This document shows, in pieces, positions 17,902 through 26,526 of a stretch of 64,000 bases of DNA. The stretch spans positions 2,976,001-3,040,000 of the forward strand of contig NZ_CP178621.1 in NCBI RefSeq assembly GCF_047302465.1, in the 5' to 3' direction. Source of the DNA: JACMRP01 sp047302465. Its GTDB lineage: Bacteria > Bdellovibrionota > Bdellovibrionia > Bdellovibrionales > Bdellovibrionaceae. The notes beneath the pieces were generated by a model. That model was not told the origin of the DNA. It worked only from the letters and a program-made list of their open reading frames with translations, and did not search any database. How positions within the stretch are numbered: the first letter of the stretch is position 1; each line of letters begins with the position of its first letter. The translations under genes were made by a program, and so were the position numbers.

Positions 17902-19251
17902 ATGCGGTCATCACACAAGCTCAGTATTTTCATCGGTGGAGTTTTCGTAGCTTTCATCGGAACATTCGGCACTTACCAATACCTCCAAGGTGAAGGCCCC
18001 CACCGCGGTAGTGACTCTGTGAAAAAGTCCAATCGTCTTGAAGAATCCAAAATTACTTCTAAAACTGAAATCGTTGAAAACGAGCCCAGCGCTTTGTTCA
18101 ATGACCCAGCCATCAATCAAGCTTGGGGTTTGAAAAAATCAGATGCTGCTCGCGCGTGGTCGGTTTCTAAAGGCAGTCGCAGCGTTGTTGTTGCCGTGAT
18201 CGACACCGGCGCTGATGTTAGCCACGAAGACATGGATGAAAACATCTGGAGCAATCCCGGCGAAACCGGCAAAGATTCTAAAGGTCGCGACAAAGCGACT
18301 AACAAAGTTGACGACGACGGCAATGGATTTGTGGATGATGTTCACGGCTGGAACTTTGTTTCTAACAACAATAGCCTTACCGACAATCACGGTCACGGAA
18401 CTCATATCGCAGGTATCATCGGCGCTAAAGCTGGTAACAACAAAGGTATCAGCGGTATTTCTCCGGAAGTAAGCCTGATGATTCTTAAATATTATGACCC
18501 GAAAGTTTCAGGCACAGACAATCTTAAAAACACCGTGGCTTCAATCAAGTACGCGGTAAAAATGGGTGCAAACATCATCAACTACTCTGGCGGCGGAACC
18601 GAGTTCAGCCAAGAGGAAAAAGATGCCATCGTTGAAGCCGAGAAAAAAGGAATCTTATTCGTAGCCGCTGCCGGTAACGAAAGATCCAACTCGGATCAAT
18701 TCAAGTACTACCCGGCTGACTATGGTCTTTCAAATATCGTGTCAGTCACGGCGATTGATCCAAGCACCGAAGTTCTTTCTTCAAGCAACTACGGTGTTGA
18801 AACCGTGGATCTAGCAGCTCCTGGACAAAACATTTTGTCGTGCCTGCCTGGAAACACCTACGGTTATATGACTGGAACTTCGCAAGCAACGGCGTTTGTC
18901 AGTGGTGCTGCGGCCCTAGTGATGGCTCGTCGTGAGGCTTTTAAAGCTGTCGAAATCAAAAAGTACATTCTTTCCACAGGCGATGCCGTGGCGTCTTTAA
19001 GCACAAAGACCCGCACTTCCCGTCAGTTGAACTTGTATAAAGCGCTTACGATCTTGGATCAGGGCTTGGGCCTGACAGGCGTTGCTGCTAGCAATCGCTC
19101 TGGCGCCAGCAATCAGGATTTTAGCGTTGATCCAAACGTTGCTAAAAAAGACTCTACGTCTGAAATGACTACCTTCGGCCGCTCTCTTCTTAAAAACATG
19201 GAGAAGATGGGCCGTATCGGCGACAAACAAAACGCCAACCCACCACAATAA
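17902..19251 (+). CDS. Subtilisin-like serine protease (S8), membrane-anchored or secreted
   Basis: 449 residues. An N-terminal hydrophobic segment (about 8-28) exports it; there is no lipobox. The catalytic triad is present: Asp in VIDTGADVSHEDMD (near residue 100), His in NHGHGTHIAGIIGA (near 163) and Ser in MTGTSQATAFVSG (near 327). A propeptide is short or absent. The tail of about 70 residues after the catalytic domain is Ser/Asn-rich and unstructured. It lies 65 bp after the transglycosylase gene on the same strand. Families like this degrade extracellular or prey proteins; the substrate is unknown. A bidirectional terminator follows. Confidence 0.94.
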   Translation: MRSSHKLSIFIGGVFVAFIGTFGTYQYLQGEGPHRGSDSVKKSNRLEESKITSKTEIVENEPSALFNDPAINQAWGLKKSDAARAWSVSKGSRSVVVAVIDTGADVSHEDMDENIWSNPGETGKDSKGRDKATNKVDDDGNGFVDDVHGWNFVSNNNSLTDNHGHGTHIAGIIGAKAGNNKGISGISPEVSLMILKYYDPKVSGTDNLKNTVASIKYAVKMGANIINYSGGGTEFSQEEKDAIVEAEKKGILFVAAAGNERSNSDQFKYYPADYGLSNIVSVTAIDPSTEVLSSSNYGVETVDLAAPGQNILSCLPGNTYGYMTGTSQATAFVSGAAALVMARREAFKAVEIKKYILSTGDAVASLSTKTRTSRQLNLYKALTILDQGLGLTGVAASNRSGASNQDFSVDPNVAKKDSTSEMTTFGRSLLKNMEKMGRIGDKQNANPPQ

Positions 19252-19256
19252 TAAAA

Positions 19257-19290
19257 AACCCACAGATCTTTCGAGCTGTGGGTTCTTAAA
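19257..19290. terminator. Bidirectional terminator between convergent genes
   Basis: AACCCACAG / CTGTGGGTT, a perfect 9-bp stem with a 10-nt loop, flanked by A-rich and T-rich runs, between the S8 protease and endonuclease I genes. Confidence 0.85.
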
Positions 19291-19310
19291 TTTTCTATTT
19301 TAATTAAAAT

Positions 19311-20174
19311 CTAGAAGTCAGAGATCTTATCAGACAACTCTGGGTAATCGACGAACGGATTACGGTTGCCCTGAACCTCTGCAATCTTATCATTGCGATG
19401 ACGCTCTTCTTCATCAACAGGGTCTTCTCTGTTCCATTTACGCAAGAAAGCTTCTTGGTTTGGATCAATCGGAAGATCATAACGAGTCGAGAAATAGAAC
19501 AATGCACGGGCTACGTTACCTTGATGCTCATGAGGTGGTTCGAAAACATCGTTGCCACCAGCAGCTGTTTTACCAAAGCGAACGTTTTTGCATTTCAAGA
19601 TTTTAGTATCTTTCACAACTTCACCAAAAGCGTTGTTACCGCGTACAGAGTTCATTTGTGAATCTGTCGGGAACAAGTGATGAAGATCAGACTTCTGCAT
19701 ATCTGTGCGATATTTACCTGTGAAACGGCTTTGTGGCCAGGTGTGCTCAACATTGATGATGGTGCTGTCAGGAACTTTATCCGGTCCTGGCTCTTCACCG
19801 TGGATGAAGTCTTTGGTCATGTGATCTTGATCACAATAAACGTCTTTTACGCCGTAACCGTTGTTGTCTTTAATAAGATAGAATTTACCCATCAAGAAAA
19901 CGCGGGCTGTTCCGTACCCTACCGCCGTGTGAGTGTAGCATTTTGTGCCTTCACAGTTCGGAGAGATTTTATCCATCATCCCCGCTTGCGGAGTGTGGGT
20001 GCTTTTTAGGATGACTTTGAGTCGAGCCGAGAGATCTTTATTAGCTACTCCGGCTTTCAAGTCCTGATAGAACTCTTCGCCGTAGTACGGAATCTCTTCG
20101 CTGAACGGAGCTGCCTGAGCAGTTCCACAAATAGATAACAAAAGGATCACTGTCTTAATGAAGTTAGTCTTCAT
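19311..20174 (-). CDS. Secreted endonuclease I family nuclease
   Basis: About 287 residues. The start MKTNFIKTVILLLSICGTAQA is a Sec signal peptide; a longer TTG reading has no support. The beta-beta-alpha-metal core shows INVEHTWPQSRF, DLHHLFPTDSQMNSVRGNNAFGEV and the later HEHQGNVARALFYFSTRY, all typical of EndA, Vvn and bacterial extracellular nucleases. It would cut DNA or RNA outside the cytoplasm, consistent with digestion of prey nucleic acid or extracellular DNA; that role is inference. It is transcribed alone, convergent with the S8 protease gene. Confidence 0.93.
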   Translation of the reverse strand: MKTNFIKTVILLLSICGTAQAAPFSEEIPYYGEEFYQDLKAGVANKDLSARLKVILKSTHTPQAGMMDKISPNCEGTKCYTHTAVGYGTARVFLMGKFYLIKDNNGYGVKDVYCDQDHMTKDFIHGEEPGPDKVPDSTIINVEHTWPQSRFTGKYRTDMQKSDLHHLFPTDSQMNSVRGNNAFGEVVKDTKILKCKNVRFGKTAAGGNDVFEPPHEHQGNVARALFYFSTRYDLPIDPNQEAFLRKWNREDPVDEEERHRNDKIAEVQGNRNPFVDYPELSDKISDF

Positions 20175-20311
20175 TCTGGTCCGCCATTTCTGTGTGGGGG
20201 GTGATGTTACAGCCTCTGCACGGAAATATCTGGGAAACGTCATATCCAAGTCAATCAAGATCGTTCGAATTTGAATGTTAGTATTTTGTTAAGAAGATCG
20301 AATGTGGAACA

Positions 20312-21160
20312 TTAGTGAAAATCGGAAAGTGAAATTCGGCCCTTCCAAAAAAGAATCAGACCAAAAGTCAAAAGCATGACCGCAACACCTGCGCCTACGA
20401 GATTGCGCAAACTAAGACTGAAAAAGCCGATGACCATCATCAAAATGGCCACGCCCAACGGAGCCCAAAGAACGTACTTATGCCAACTTTGACGCGAAGC
20501 AGAAGGTGTCTTCTGGAAACGCAGATCGCCCTCAGTTTTGCTGGCAAGCGTAAATTGTAAGAGGCCGTGAGCCTTGAAGATCATGCGTTCGCAGAGCTCA
20601 TCCGAGCCCCCCTGAGCGCTCTTCAATTCCTCGTATTTAAGGATCGCAAAACGCAGAGCATCTAATTGATGGCAGCTTTTCAGGAAATCTTCGTGCAGGT
20701 CTTTATTATCGAAGTTCAGAATCAGGTTCTTCCACTTACGCACAAGGCTTGGTTGCGCCTTCAACGTCGGATCAAGAGGCAATTCCTCCAGACGCGAGAA
20801 AATCACGTGGCAAGAGTAACACTCATCGCCCTTCTTTTCGTTGATGGCACCGCATTTTGGACAAGCTTTGCTGCTATTCTTTTCAGCAGTATCTTCGATT
20901 TCTTTTTGAAGAGCTGCAAAAGACTGAGCTTCCAATTCTTGCTGAAAGCTGCGCGCCTCTTGCATTTCCGGCTGTTGAGAGACCGTGAAAGTCTGAACAT
21001 TGTGAGGATTGGCAACAGGATACTCAAAGCTAAAACGAGTCGCACAAACCACACAGTCAAATTGTGGCGATTGCGTTTTGATATCCCCTTCACTTACTTC
21101 GTAAAGTTTTGTGCAAGAGGGACAGCGTAGTCTGAGTTTGCTCAATCCGAGCTTTTCCAT
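20312..21160 (-). CDS. Zinc-ribbon membrane protein of unknown function
   Basis: About 282 residues. The start MEKLGLSKLRLRCPSC is chosen because AAGGA stands 5 nt before it; longer readings would overlap lnt. Two zinc ribbons are seen: CPSC...CVVC at about residues 13-40, like the MJ0042/DUF-type N-terminal ribbon in delta-proteobacterial proteins, and CPKCGAINEKKGDECYSC at about 98-115. A helical middle follows, then two membrane segments near the C-terminus (WAPLGVAILMMVIGFFSL and VGAGVAVMLLTFGLILFW). The ribbons would be cytoplasmic. It is divergent from lnt with only about 25 bp between starts. No function can be assigned. Confidence 0.85.
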   Translation of the reverse strand: MEKLGLSKLRLRCPSCTKLYEVSEGDIKTQSPQFDCVVCATRFSFEYPVANPHNVQTFTVSQQPEMQEARSFQQELEAQSFAALQKEIEDTAEKNSSKACPKCGAINEKKGDECYSCHVIFSRLEELPLDPTLKAQPSLVRKWKNLILNFDNKDLHEDFLKSCHQLDALRFAILKYEELKSAQGGSDELCERMIFKAHGLLQFTLASKTEGDLRFQKTPSASRQSWHKYVLWAPLGVAILMMVIGFFSLSLRNLVGAGVAVMLLTFGLILFWKGRISLSDFH

Positions 21161-21185
21161 TTCCATCCTTAGTGTTACAAAGACC

Positions 21186-22799
21186 ATGATGGTAAAAATT
21201 CAGTTGTTTTTCAAGCAATATTCTCTGCGAAATTATTTATGGCCTTTCGTTTCCGGTCTGCTCATCGGAACGTCGTACATTCCGTTTCCTCCGTGGGCTT
21301 TGTTGTTTTGTTATGCTCCCCTCTGGATTTTTCTTTTTCACAAAGCGAAAACTTGGAAAGAAGGTTTCGCTGCTGGCTGGTGGACCCAATTCACTTTAAG
21401 TTTGATTGGCTTTCACTGGGTCTCTTACGTGACCAAACAGTTTGGTGGTTTCCCGTGGCCAGCCGCACTTGTCGTGCTTTTGCTGTTTGCAGCCTTTGTT
21501 CACTTGTACATCCCAATCACGGCAGCACTCGTTGTGTATCTCAAACAAAAATACTCTTGGAGTTTGAGTAAAACCTTGCTGGCCGCCGCGCTTTTCTTGA
21601 GCATTGCCGAACGCATTTGGCCTGCGATCTTTCCGTGGCACTTAGGGTACACTTTGTTGTGGGCGAAGATTCCCGCTTACAATTGGGCCGACGTCATTGG
21701 CTTTGAAGGGCTTTCGACAATTGTTCTTTTGCTGAATGCCTGGATCGCGTGGATTTGGGAGCATCGTCAGCAACGAGGGGCTTTGCAAAAACATGGCTTT
21801 TTGTTGGTAGCATTCGTTGTTGCCATCAACCTGTCTGGCTATTTCCATGGCCAATCCTGGAATGAGTTTGACCGCAAACTGACCGTTTCGATCATTCAAG
21901 CAAACATCGGTGACTTTGAAAAAGTCTATGCAGAACAGGGTCAGGGCAATTTTCAAGAATCCATCGTTCAAAAATTCCTAGCGCTTACACGCGAAGAGGT
22001 CGCAAAGACTTCCAACACTGAACTGATCGTGTGGCCGGAAACTGCGATTCCTGAATACATGGATTTCTTTAATGCCCATGGCAAGATTCCGCGACTTTTG
22101 GGTGCGGGCCTTCTGCCAATGGGAAAAACTCTGTTGTCAGGTTCGTACTCCAAGGATGCGCCCGGAGAAAAATCGCCGCGGCAAACTTACAATGCGCTTT
22201 TCTTGCTGGATTCTAACGCCTTTGCGATTGGCCAACCTTACCGCAAGACGAACTTGTTAGCGTTTGGTGAATATCTTCCGTTCAGCGAGCGCTTCCCGAT
22301 TCTGTTAAAGCTTCTGCCATTCGTTTCAAATTTCGGCCGCGGTCACGGGCCTGAGGTTTTGAATTATCCTCACCCCGAAGGCGATCTAAAAATTGGCGGA
22401 CAGATTTGTTATGAGGGGCTTTACCCAGAATTCACGCGTGGCCTTGCTGAAAAACAAGCCGACATCTTGGCGAACGTCACGAATGACTCTTGGTTCGGCC
22501 GCCCGTCAGAGCCCCGTCAGCACTTGTACATGACGCTTGCGCGCGCGATCGAGGTCCGCAGACCTTTGATTCGTTCGACCAATACCGGTATCAGCACGGT
22601 TGTTTTGGCAAACGGAGATGTTTTACAACAATCTCCGCTGCACAAAGAATGGCATGGCAGCTACGAAGTGCTTATGAAGAAATCTCCTCCCACGACGGAT
22701 TTCGTTTTGTGGGGGCACTATGATTGGATTTTAATTTTAATTGCTTTGATTGCACTACTTGTAAAAGGTGTTAGGGATGCAAGACCTCATCGCGCTTGA
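21186..22799 (+). CDS. lnt: Apolipoprotein N-acyltransferase
   Basis: About 537 residues, an inner-membrane enzyme that adds the third acyl chain to lipoproteins. Six or so membrane segments (residues 20-215) precede a nitrilase-type periplasmic domain with the catalytic Glu in VWPETAIPEYMD (near 282), Lys in YRKTNLLAFGEYLPF (near 352) and Cys in GGQICYEGLYPE (near 406). A last membrane segment is near the C-terminus. Two tandem ATGs (21186, 21189) are possible starts, neither with a clear ribosome site. Its 3' end overlaps mutS2 by 23 bp. It fits a window with at least ten lipoproteins. Confidence 0.96.
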   Translation: MMVKIQLFFKQYSLRNYLWPFVSGLLIGTSYIPFPPWALLFCYAPLWIFLFHKAKTWKEGFAAGWWTQFTLSLIGFHWVSYVTKQFGGFPWPAALVVLLLFAAFVHLYIPITAALVVYLKQKYSWSLSKTLLAAALFLSIAERIWPAIFPWHLGYTLLWAKIPAYNWADVIGFEGLSTIVLLLNAWIAWIWEHRQQRGALQKHGFLLVAFVVAINLSGYFHGQSWNEFDRKLTVSIIQANIGDFEKVYAEQGQGNFQESIVQKFLALTREEVAKTSNTELIVWPETAIPEYMDFFNAHGKIPRLLGAGLLPMGKTLLSGSYSKDAPGEKSPRQTYNALFLLDSNAFAIGQPYRKTNLLAFGEYLPFSERFPILLKLLPFVSNFGRGHGPEVLNYPHPEGDLKIGGQICYEGLYPEFTRGLAEKQADILANVTNDSWFGRPSEPRQHLYMTLARAIEVRRPLIRSTNTGISTVVLANGDVLQQSPLHKEWHGSYEVLMKKSPPTTDFVLWGHYDWILILIALIALLVKGVRDARPHRA

Positions 22800-25104
22800 T
22801 TGGATAGAAATTTTAGAAAAGATCCGCGGCTATGCGACAAGCGAATCCGCAAAATCCAAAATCTTGGAGATTGCACCACTCGCAAATCCAGCGGAAGCCC
22901 AAAAAAGCTTTCAAGAGATCTTCGAAGCTGGAGCTGTTCTCAGCGAAGGCGTCCGTCCTTACATGCAAAGCTTGGATTTGTTTTCGACTTGGTATCCCCG
23001 TCTAAAAAAAGGCGCTGTCCTTAAAACACTCGAGATCAAAGACGTTCGCAGCTTCTGTTTGGAAGCTCTCGCTTTGCAAGAGGCCTTGAGCTCTATCGAG
23101 AACGACTGGGCCCTTAAAATCCGCGGGCAATTGATGGAGGCCGAAGAGCCTTTGTCTGCGATTGACCAGATCATGACTCCGGGTGGGGAAATTCGCTCGG
23201 ACGCTAGTGAAAAGCTTTACAATCTTTTCCGTGAAAAAGAAAAACTTGGCCGTGAGGTACAAACAAGCCTTGATCGTTTGGTGAAAGATCACCAAATGGA
23301 AAACAATCTTCAAGACAAGTACGTCACTACTCGCGATGGTCGTTGGGTTTTGCCTGTTAAAGGCGGCATGCAAAGATACGTGCCTGGCGTTATTCACGGC
23401 TCTTCACAAACAAAGCAGACAGTTTTCATTGAACCTGAAAAAGTGATTCCACTGAATAACCGTCTTCGCCAAGTCGAAGTAGAGATTGAAGACGAGATCG
23501 AAAGACTTCTCGTCGAGCTTTCAAAATATCTGACTTCCCAAGCTGGCCCAATCCTGGAAAGCTTTGGCTTGCTAGAGGAAGCGGACGTCCGTTTAGCGCA
23601 AGCTCAATTTGCCGGCATGATCAAAGCTTCGACTTTAGATTTTACGGATGATGGCTTTGAATTAATCGAGGTTCGCCACCCACTTTTACAGCTTTCTGGA
23701 AAAACAGTGGTGTCGAATACAGTTTTACTAAACACTGATAAATCCATCTTGCTTCTGTCGGGCCCGAATGCCGGCGGTAAGACGGTGCTCTTGAAATCCA
23801 TCGGTCTTGCGGCACAGATGGCCCGTTGTGGTCTTCCAGTGTGTGCAAGCGAAAGCTCGAAGCTGCCATTCTTTAAAGAAATCCTGATCGGTATTGGCGA
23901 CGCTCAGAGCGTGGATGAAGAACTCAGTACCTTTGCGGCCCACTTGAAGATTCTGACTAAAGCGGCCCAAATGCAGGGACCTCAGAATTTAATTCTGATC
24001 GATGAGATCTGCGGATCCACCGACCCAGAAGAAGGTAGCGCTCTTGCTCGAAGCTTTATCGAAACCTTCTCAAAGAGAAATGTTTACGCTGTCATTACGT
24101 CGCACTTAGGACCTTTGAAAGCCGGATGGTCTGAGAAAGATCATGTCCTCAACGGAAGCCTTGAGTACGATCCAAAAACGGGCCGCCCAACTTATCAATT
24201 CCTAGCGGGGATCCCAGGGGATTCTTTGGCGATTCAAACTGCAAAGCGCGTGGGCGTCAGCAAAGAGATTGTCGATCGCGCTACGGAAGTGTTGTCACCA
24301 GAAACACGCGCGCGTTTGCATGGCCTAGAGCAAATCGAGCAACTGAAGATTGATATCGCAAATTTGCAAGATCACTTACGCAAAGAAACAGCGAAAGCGA
24401 CGGCAACTAAAAATAAATACGAAAATCTTTTAGCTCAGTTGAACAAAGAAAAAGAAGCTCGCTTAGCGGGAACTCTTCGCAGAGCCGAGAAAAAAGTCGA
24501 AGAAGCGATCAGCTTGGCGAAAGCCGGTGACGTCTTCGACAAACACCGCAATCTTCAAGAGATCAAATACAAGCTGCCAGAAATCGTAAAAGCAAAACCA
24601 ATCACTTTGGGTGCTGTCGAGTCTGCCGAAGACTTCGCAAAACGTTTCCCAACAGGATCGAAGGTTTTTGTGCCGTCGTTAAACCAAGACGGTATCGTCC
24701 AAAGCACGCCGAACTCTAAAGGCGAGGTCATGATTCTTTCAAACTCGATCCGCTTGCAGTTGCCATGGCAAGAGCTGCGCTCACCAGGAAAACCACAGAA
24801 CCCAACAGCGCAACTCGTTCGTAAAAGCTCAAGTGTGACCGTTGCATTAAACGAAGACGAAACAGTTCTGGATCTTCGTGGCAAAACTGTCGAGTCAGCA
24901 CTTGAAGATCTAGAGATCGCCTTAGATAAAGCTGCACAAGTTCGTGAAGATCGTCTAAAGATCATCCACGGCCACGGCACGGAAGCTTTGAAAAAAGCCG
25001 TGCGCACTTATTTATCTCGTAGCATCTACGTGAAAAAGTGGAAAGCCGGAGCCCCAGAAGCTGGCGGCGACGGTATTACTTGGGTTGAACTGAGTCTGGA
25101 TTAG
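22777..25104 (+). CDS. mutS2: MutS2 ATPase/endonuclease
   Basis: About 775 residues. The ATG after AAAAGG (8-nt spacing) is preferred over an in-frame GTG three codons upstream. It has the MutS core and clamp helices, Walker A LSGPNAGGKTVLLKSIGLA near residue 331, Walker B LILIDEICGSTDPEEGSAL, a long coiled coil (about 510-590), and a C-terminal Smr nuclease domain with LDLRGKTVESALEDLE and IIHGHGTEALKKAV. It lacks the mismatch-recognition domain of MutS1. MutS2 limits recombination or rescues collided ribosomes, depending on species. Its start lies inside the end of lnt, suggesting coupling. Confidence 0.96.
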   Translation: MQDLIALDWIEILEKIRGYATSESAKSKILEIAPLANPAEAQKSFQEIFEAGAVLSEGVRPYMQSLDLFSTWYPRLKKGAVLKTLEIKDVRSFCLEALALQEALSSIENDWALKIRGQLMEAEEPLSAIDQIMTPGGEIRSDASEKLYNLFREKEKLGREVQTSLDRLVKDHQMENNLQDKYVTTRDGRWVLPVKGGMQRYVPGVIHGSSQTKQTVFIEPEKVIPLNNRLRQVEVEIEDEIERLLVELSKYLTSQAGPILESFGLLEEADVRLAQAQFAGMIKASTLDFTDDGFELIEVRHPLLQLSGKTVVSNTVLLNTDKSILLLSGPNAGGKTVLLKSIGLAAQMARCGLPVCASESSKLPFFKEILIGIGDAQSVDEELSTFAAHLKILTKAAQMQGPQNLILIDEICGSTDPEEGSALARSFIETFSKRNVYAVITSHLGPLKAGWSEKDHVLNGSLEYDPKTGRPTYQFLAGIPGDSLAIQTAKRVGVSKEIVDRATEVLSPETRARLHGLEQIEQLKIDIANLQDHLRKETAKATATKNKYENLLAQLNKEKEARLAGTLRRAEKKVEEAISLAKAGDVFDKHRNLQEIKYKLPEIVKAKPITLGAVESAEDFAKRFPTGSKVFVPSLNQDGIVQSTPNSKGEVMILSNSIRLQLPWQELRSPGKPQNPTAQLVRKSSSVTVALNEDETVLDLRGKTVESALEDLEIALDKAAQVREDRLKIIHGHGTEALKKAVRTYLSRSIYVKKWKAGAPEAGGDGITWVELSLD

Positions 25105-25141
25105 TCCCAACTGCGGTAGTTGGAGTCTTTGGGAGAGCCTA

Positions 25142-25846
25142 ATGAAGGATCAATTTGCAATCGCAAGTGACGGTACTCAAATTCATTATTTGGATAACGA
25201 AGGTTCTGATTCTGCTATCCCCTTGATCATCATGCCGGGAATGCTGGGCATCGCTGAACATCATCAAACTGAAGTTGCTGGACTTGCTCCTCGCAGAGTG
25301 ATCGCACTTTCTAATCGTGGACTTGGTAAAAGTGGCAAGGTTTCGCCAGGTATGTGCTCTTTTGAACAAAGAGCCTCTGATATTAATGCCGTTGTGAACG
25401 CCCTCGGCTTGAAAGAATATGTTCTCTACGGATTTTCTCGAGGTGTACCTTTGGTTGTCCAACACGCCCTTCAGAATCCCAAGGCAGTCAAAGCGCTGGT
25501 TTTGCACGACTGCGAACCCATTTACATTCGACCGTCAGAAAAATGGCGCGATCATTTTAGCGGTTTACAAAAGCCTCACTTCTCAAAAGAAACCATCGAG
25601 GCTTATTGGGCAGATGCTGCCAATGTTGACCTCACAGAAAACCTAGCAGCACTTCACCTACCAGTTCTCTTAATTCGCGGCGCTCTTGAAGGTTCGTTAC
25701 TACCGCTTGAGAAAGCCCAAGCATTGCTTTCAAAATTGAACCAAGGCCAAATACAGGCTCTTGAAAACTCATCTCACGAGGTCTCTGCGGAAGATCGCAC
25801 AAACTACTTAGACCTCATGAGAACCTTCTGCAACGGGCTCGAATAA
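25142..25846 (+). CDS. Alpha/beta-hydrolase
   Basis: 234 residues. It shows the fold's features: IIMPGMLG oxyanion loop, the nucleophile elbow GFSRGVPLV with Ser near residue 97, a late acid region (LLIRGALEGSLLP) and a C-terminal His in ENSSHEVSAED. It has no signal peptide, so it is cytoplasmic. The gene starts 37 bp after mutS2 with GGGAGAG before the ATG. The substrate cannot be told from sequence; esters, lactones or thioesters are all possible. Confidence 0.88.
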   Translation: MKDQFAIASDGTQIHYLDNEGSDSAIPLIIMPGMLGIAEHHQTEVAGLAPRRVIALSNRGLGKSGKVSPGMCSFEQRASDINAVVNALGLKEYVLYGFSRGVPLVVQHALQNPKAVKALVLHDCEPIYIRPSEKWRDHFSGLQKPHFSKETIEAYWADAANVDLTENLAALHLPVLLIRGALEGSLLPLEKAQALLSKLNQGQIQALENSSHEVSAEDRTNYLDLMRTFCNGLE

Positions 25847-25856
25847 AGTAAAATCC

Positions 25857-25875
25857 CCACCGCCGTAACGGCGGT
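25857..25875. terminator. GC-rich palindrome, probable bidirectional terminator
   Basis: ACCGCC-GTAAC-GGCGGT lies between the hydrolase gene and the end of the minus-strand three-gene operon. A near copy (16 of 18 bases) is at 28069-28086, so it may instead be a dispersed repeat. The T-run is weak. Confidence 0.5.
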
Positions 25876-25893
25876 AGAGTTTGTCCCGACAGT

Positions 25894-26184
25894 TTATTGC
25901 TGAATCAGTTTTCCAATCAAACCATGAAAGACCGAAATAAAAATCACTAGCCAATGTATCGCTATAGAAACTTTGTAAAAACGGCGAGAAAAATCAGTCT
26001 TAAAAATAATTGGAATTTCTTTCCAATTCGCATCAAATTCCTTCCTTACACTTGCGACAAAGATAAGCAGTATTGCGAATTCTAAATGGTTCGAATGCAA
26101 GTAAGGTTTTAGCAGAACCAGTGCCGGTATTAAAATATAAAACCAACTTGGTATGGCAATGTAGTTTTTTATACGCAATTTCAT
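25894..26184 (-). CDS. Small membrane protein, paralogue of its neighbour
   Basis: 96 residues with three hydrophobic stretches (about 12-30, 33-48 and 74-92). It is not recognised. It aligns along its length with the next upstream gene: both have I-P-[SA]-W near the start, a Lys-x-[FL]-D in the middle and H-W-[LV]-V then G/D-K-L at the end. The two genes are 10 bp apart, so they look like a tandem duplication that has diverged. It has no cysteines and no known motif. Confidence 0.75.
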   Translation of the reverse strand: MKLRIKNYIAIPSWFYILIPALVLLKPYLHSNHLEFAILLIFVASVRKEFDANWKEIPIIFKTDFSRRFYKVSIAIHWLVIFISVFHGLIGKLIQQ

Positions 26185-26194
26185 TTTAGTTCCT

Positions 26195-26503
26195 TTATTT
26201 TACAGCAAATAATTTATCTAGCGGCTCAATAAAAAGGCTAATTGATACAAGCACTGCAACCACTACCCAATGCATATAAGTCATTTTCTTTTTCAGACCT
26301 GGAGACATTTCTTCAGAAATGACTTGTCCTTTGGAATCCAACGCCTTCTGAATGACGGCTGTCAAAATTATGGAATAGACCACATCGATTCGGACAGTTC
26401 CAAAAAACATGTTCACAAGCCCGATTCCCAACACAACATGCATAGCCCAAGCAGGAATTACATAGGATACAGGTTTAGGTTTTTGTCTTTTAAAGATTTT
26501 CAT
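26195..26503 (-). CDS. Small membrane protein, paralogue of its neighbour
   Basis: 102 residues. A basic N-terminus (MKIFKRQKPK) is followed by hydrophobic segments at about 17-35, 40-53 and 78-95. It is the sister of the gene just downstream. GAGGAG precedes the ATG. It starts 23 bp after a secreted proline-rich protein gene on the same strand, forming a three-gene operon. The function is unknown; small paired membrane proteins next to a secreted protein could be partners of it. Confidence 0.75.
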   Translation of the reverse strand: MKIFKRQKPKPVSYVIPAWAMHVVLGIGLVNMFFGTVRIDVVYSIILTAVIQKALDSKGQVISEEMSPGLKKKMTYMHWVVVAVLVSISLFIEPLDKLFAVK

Positions 26504-26526
26504 AAAAACTCCTCACTAGTCTTTTT

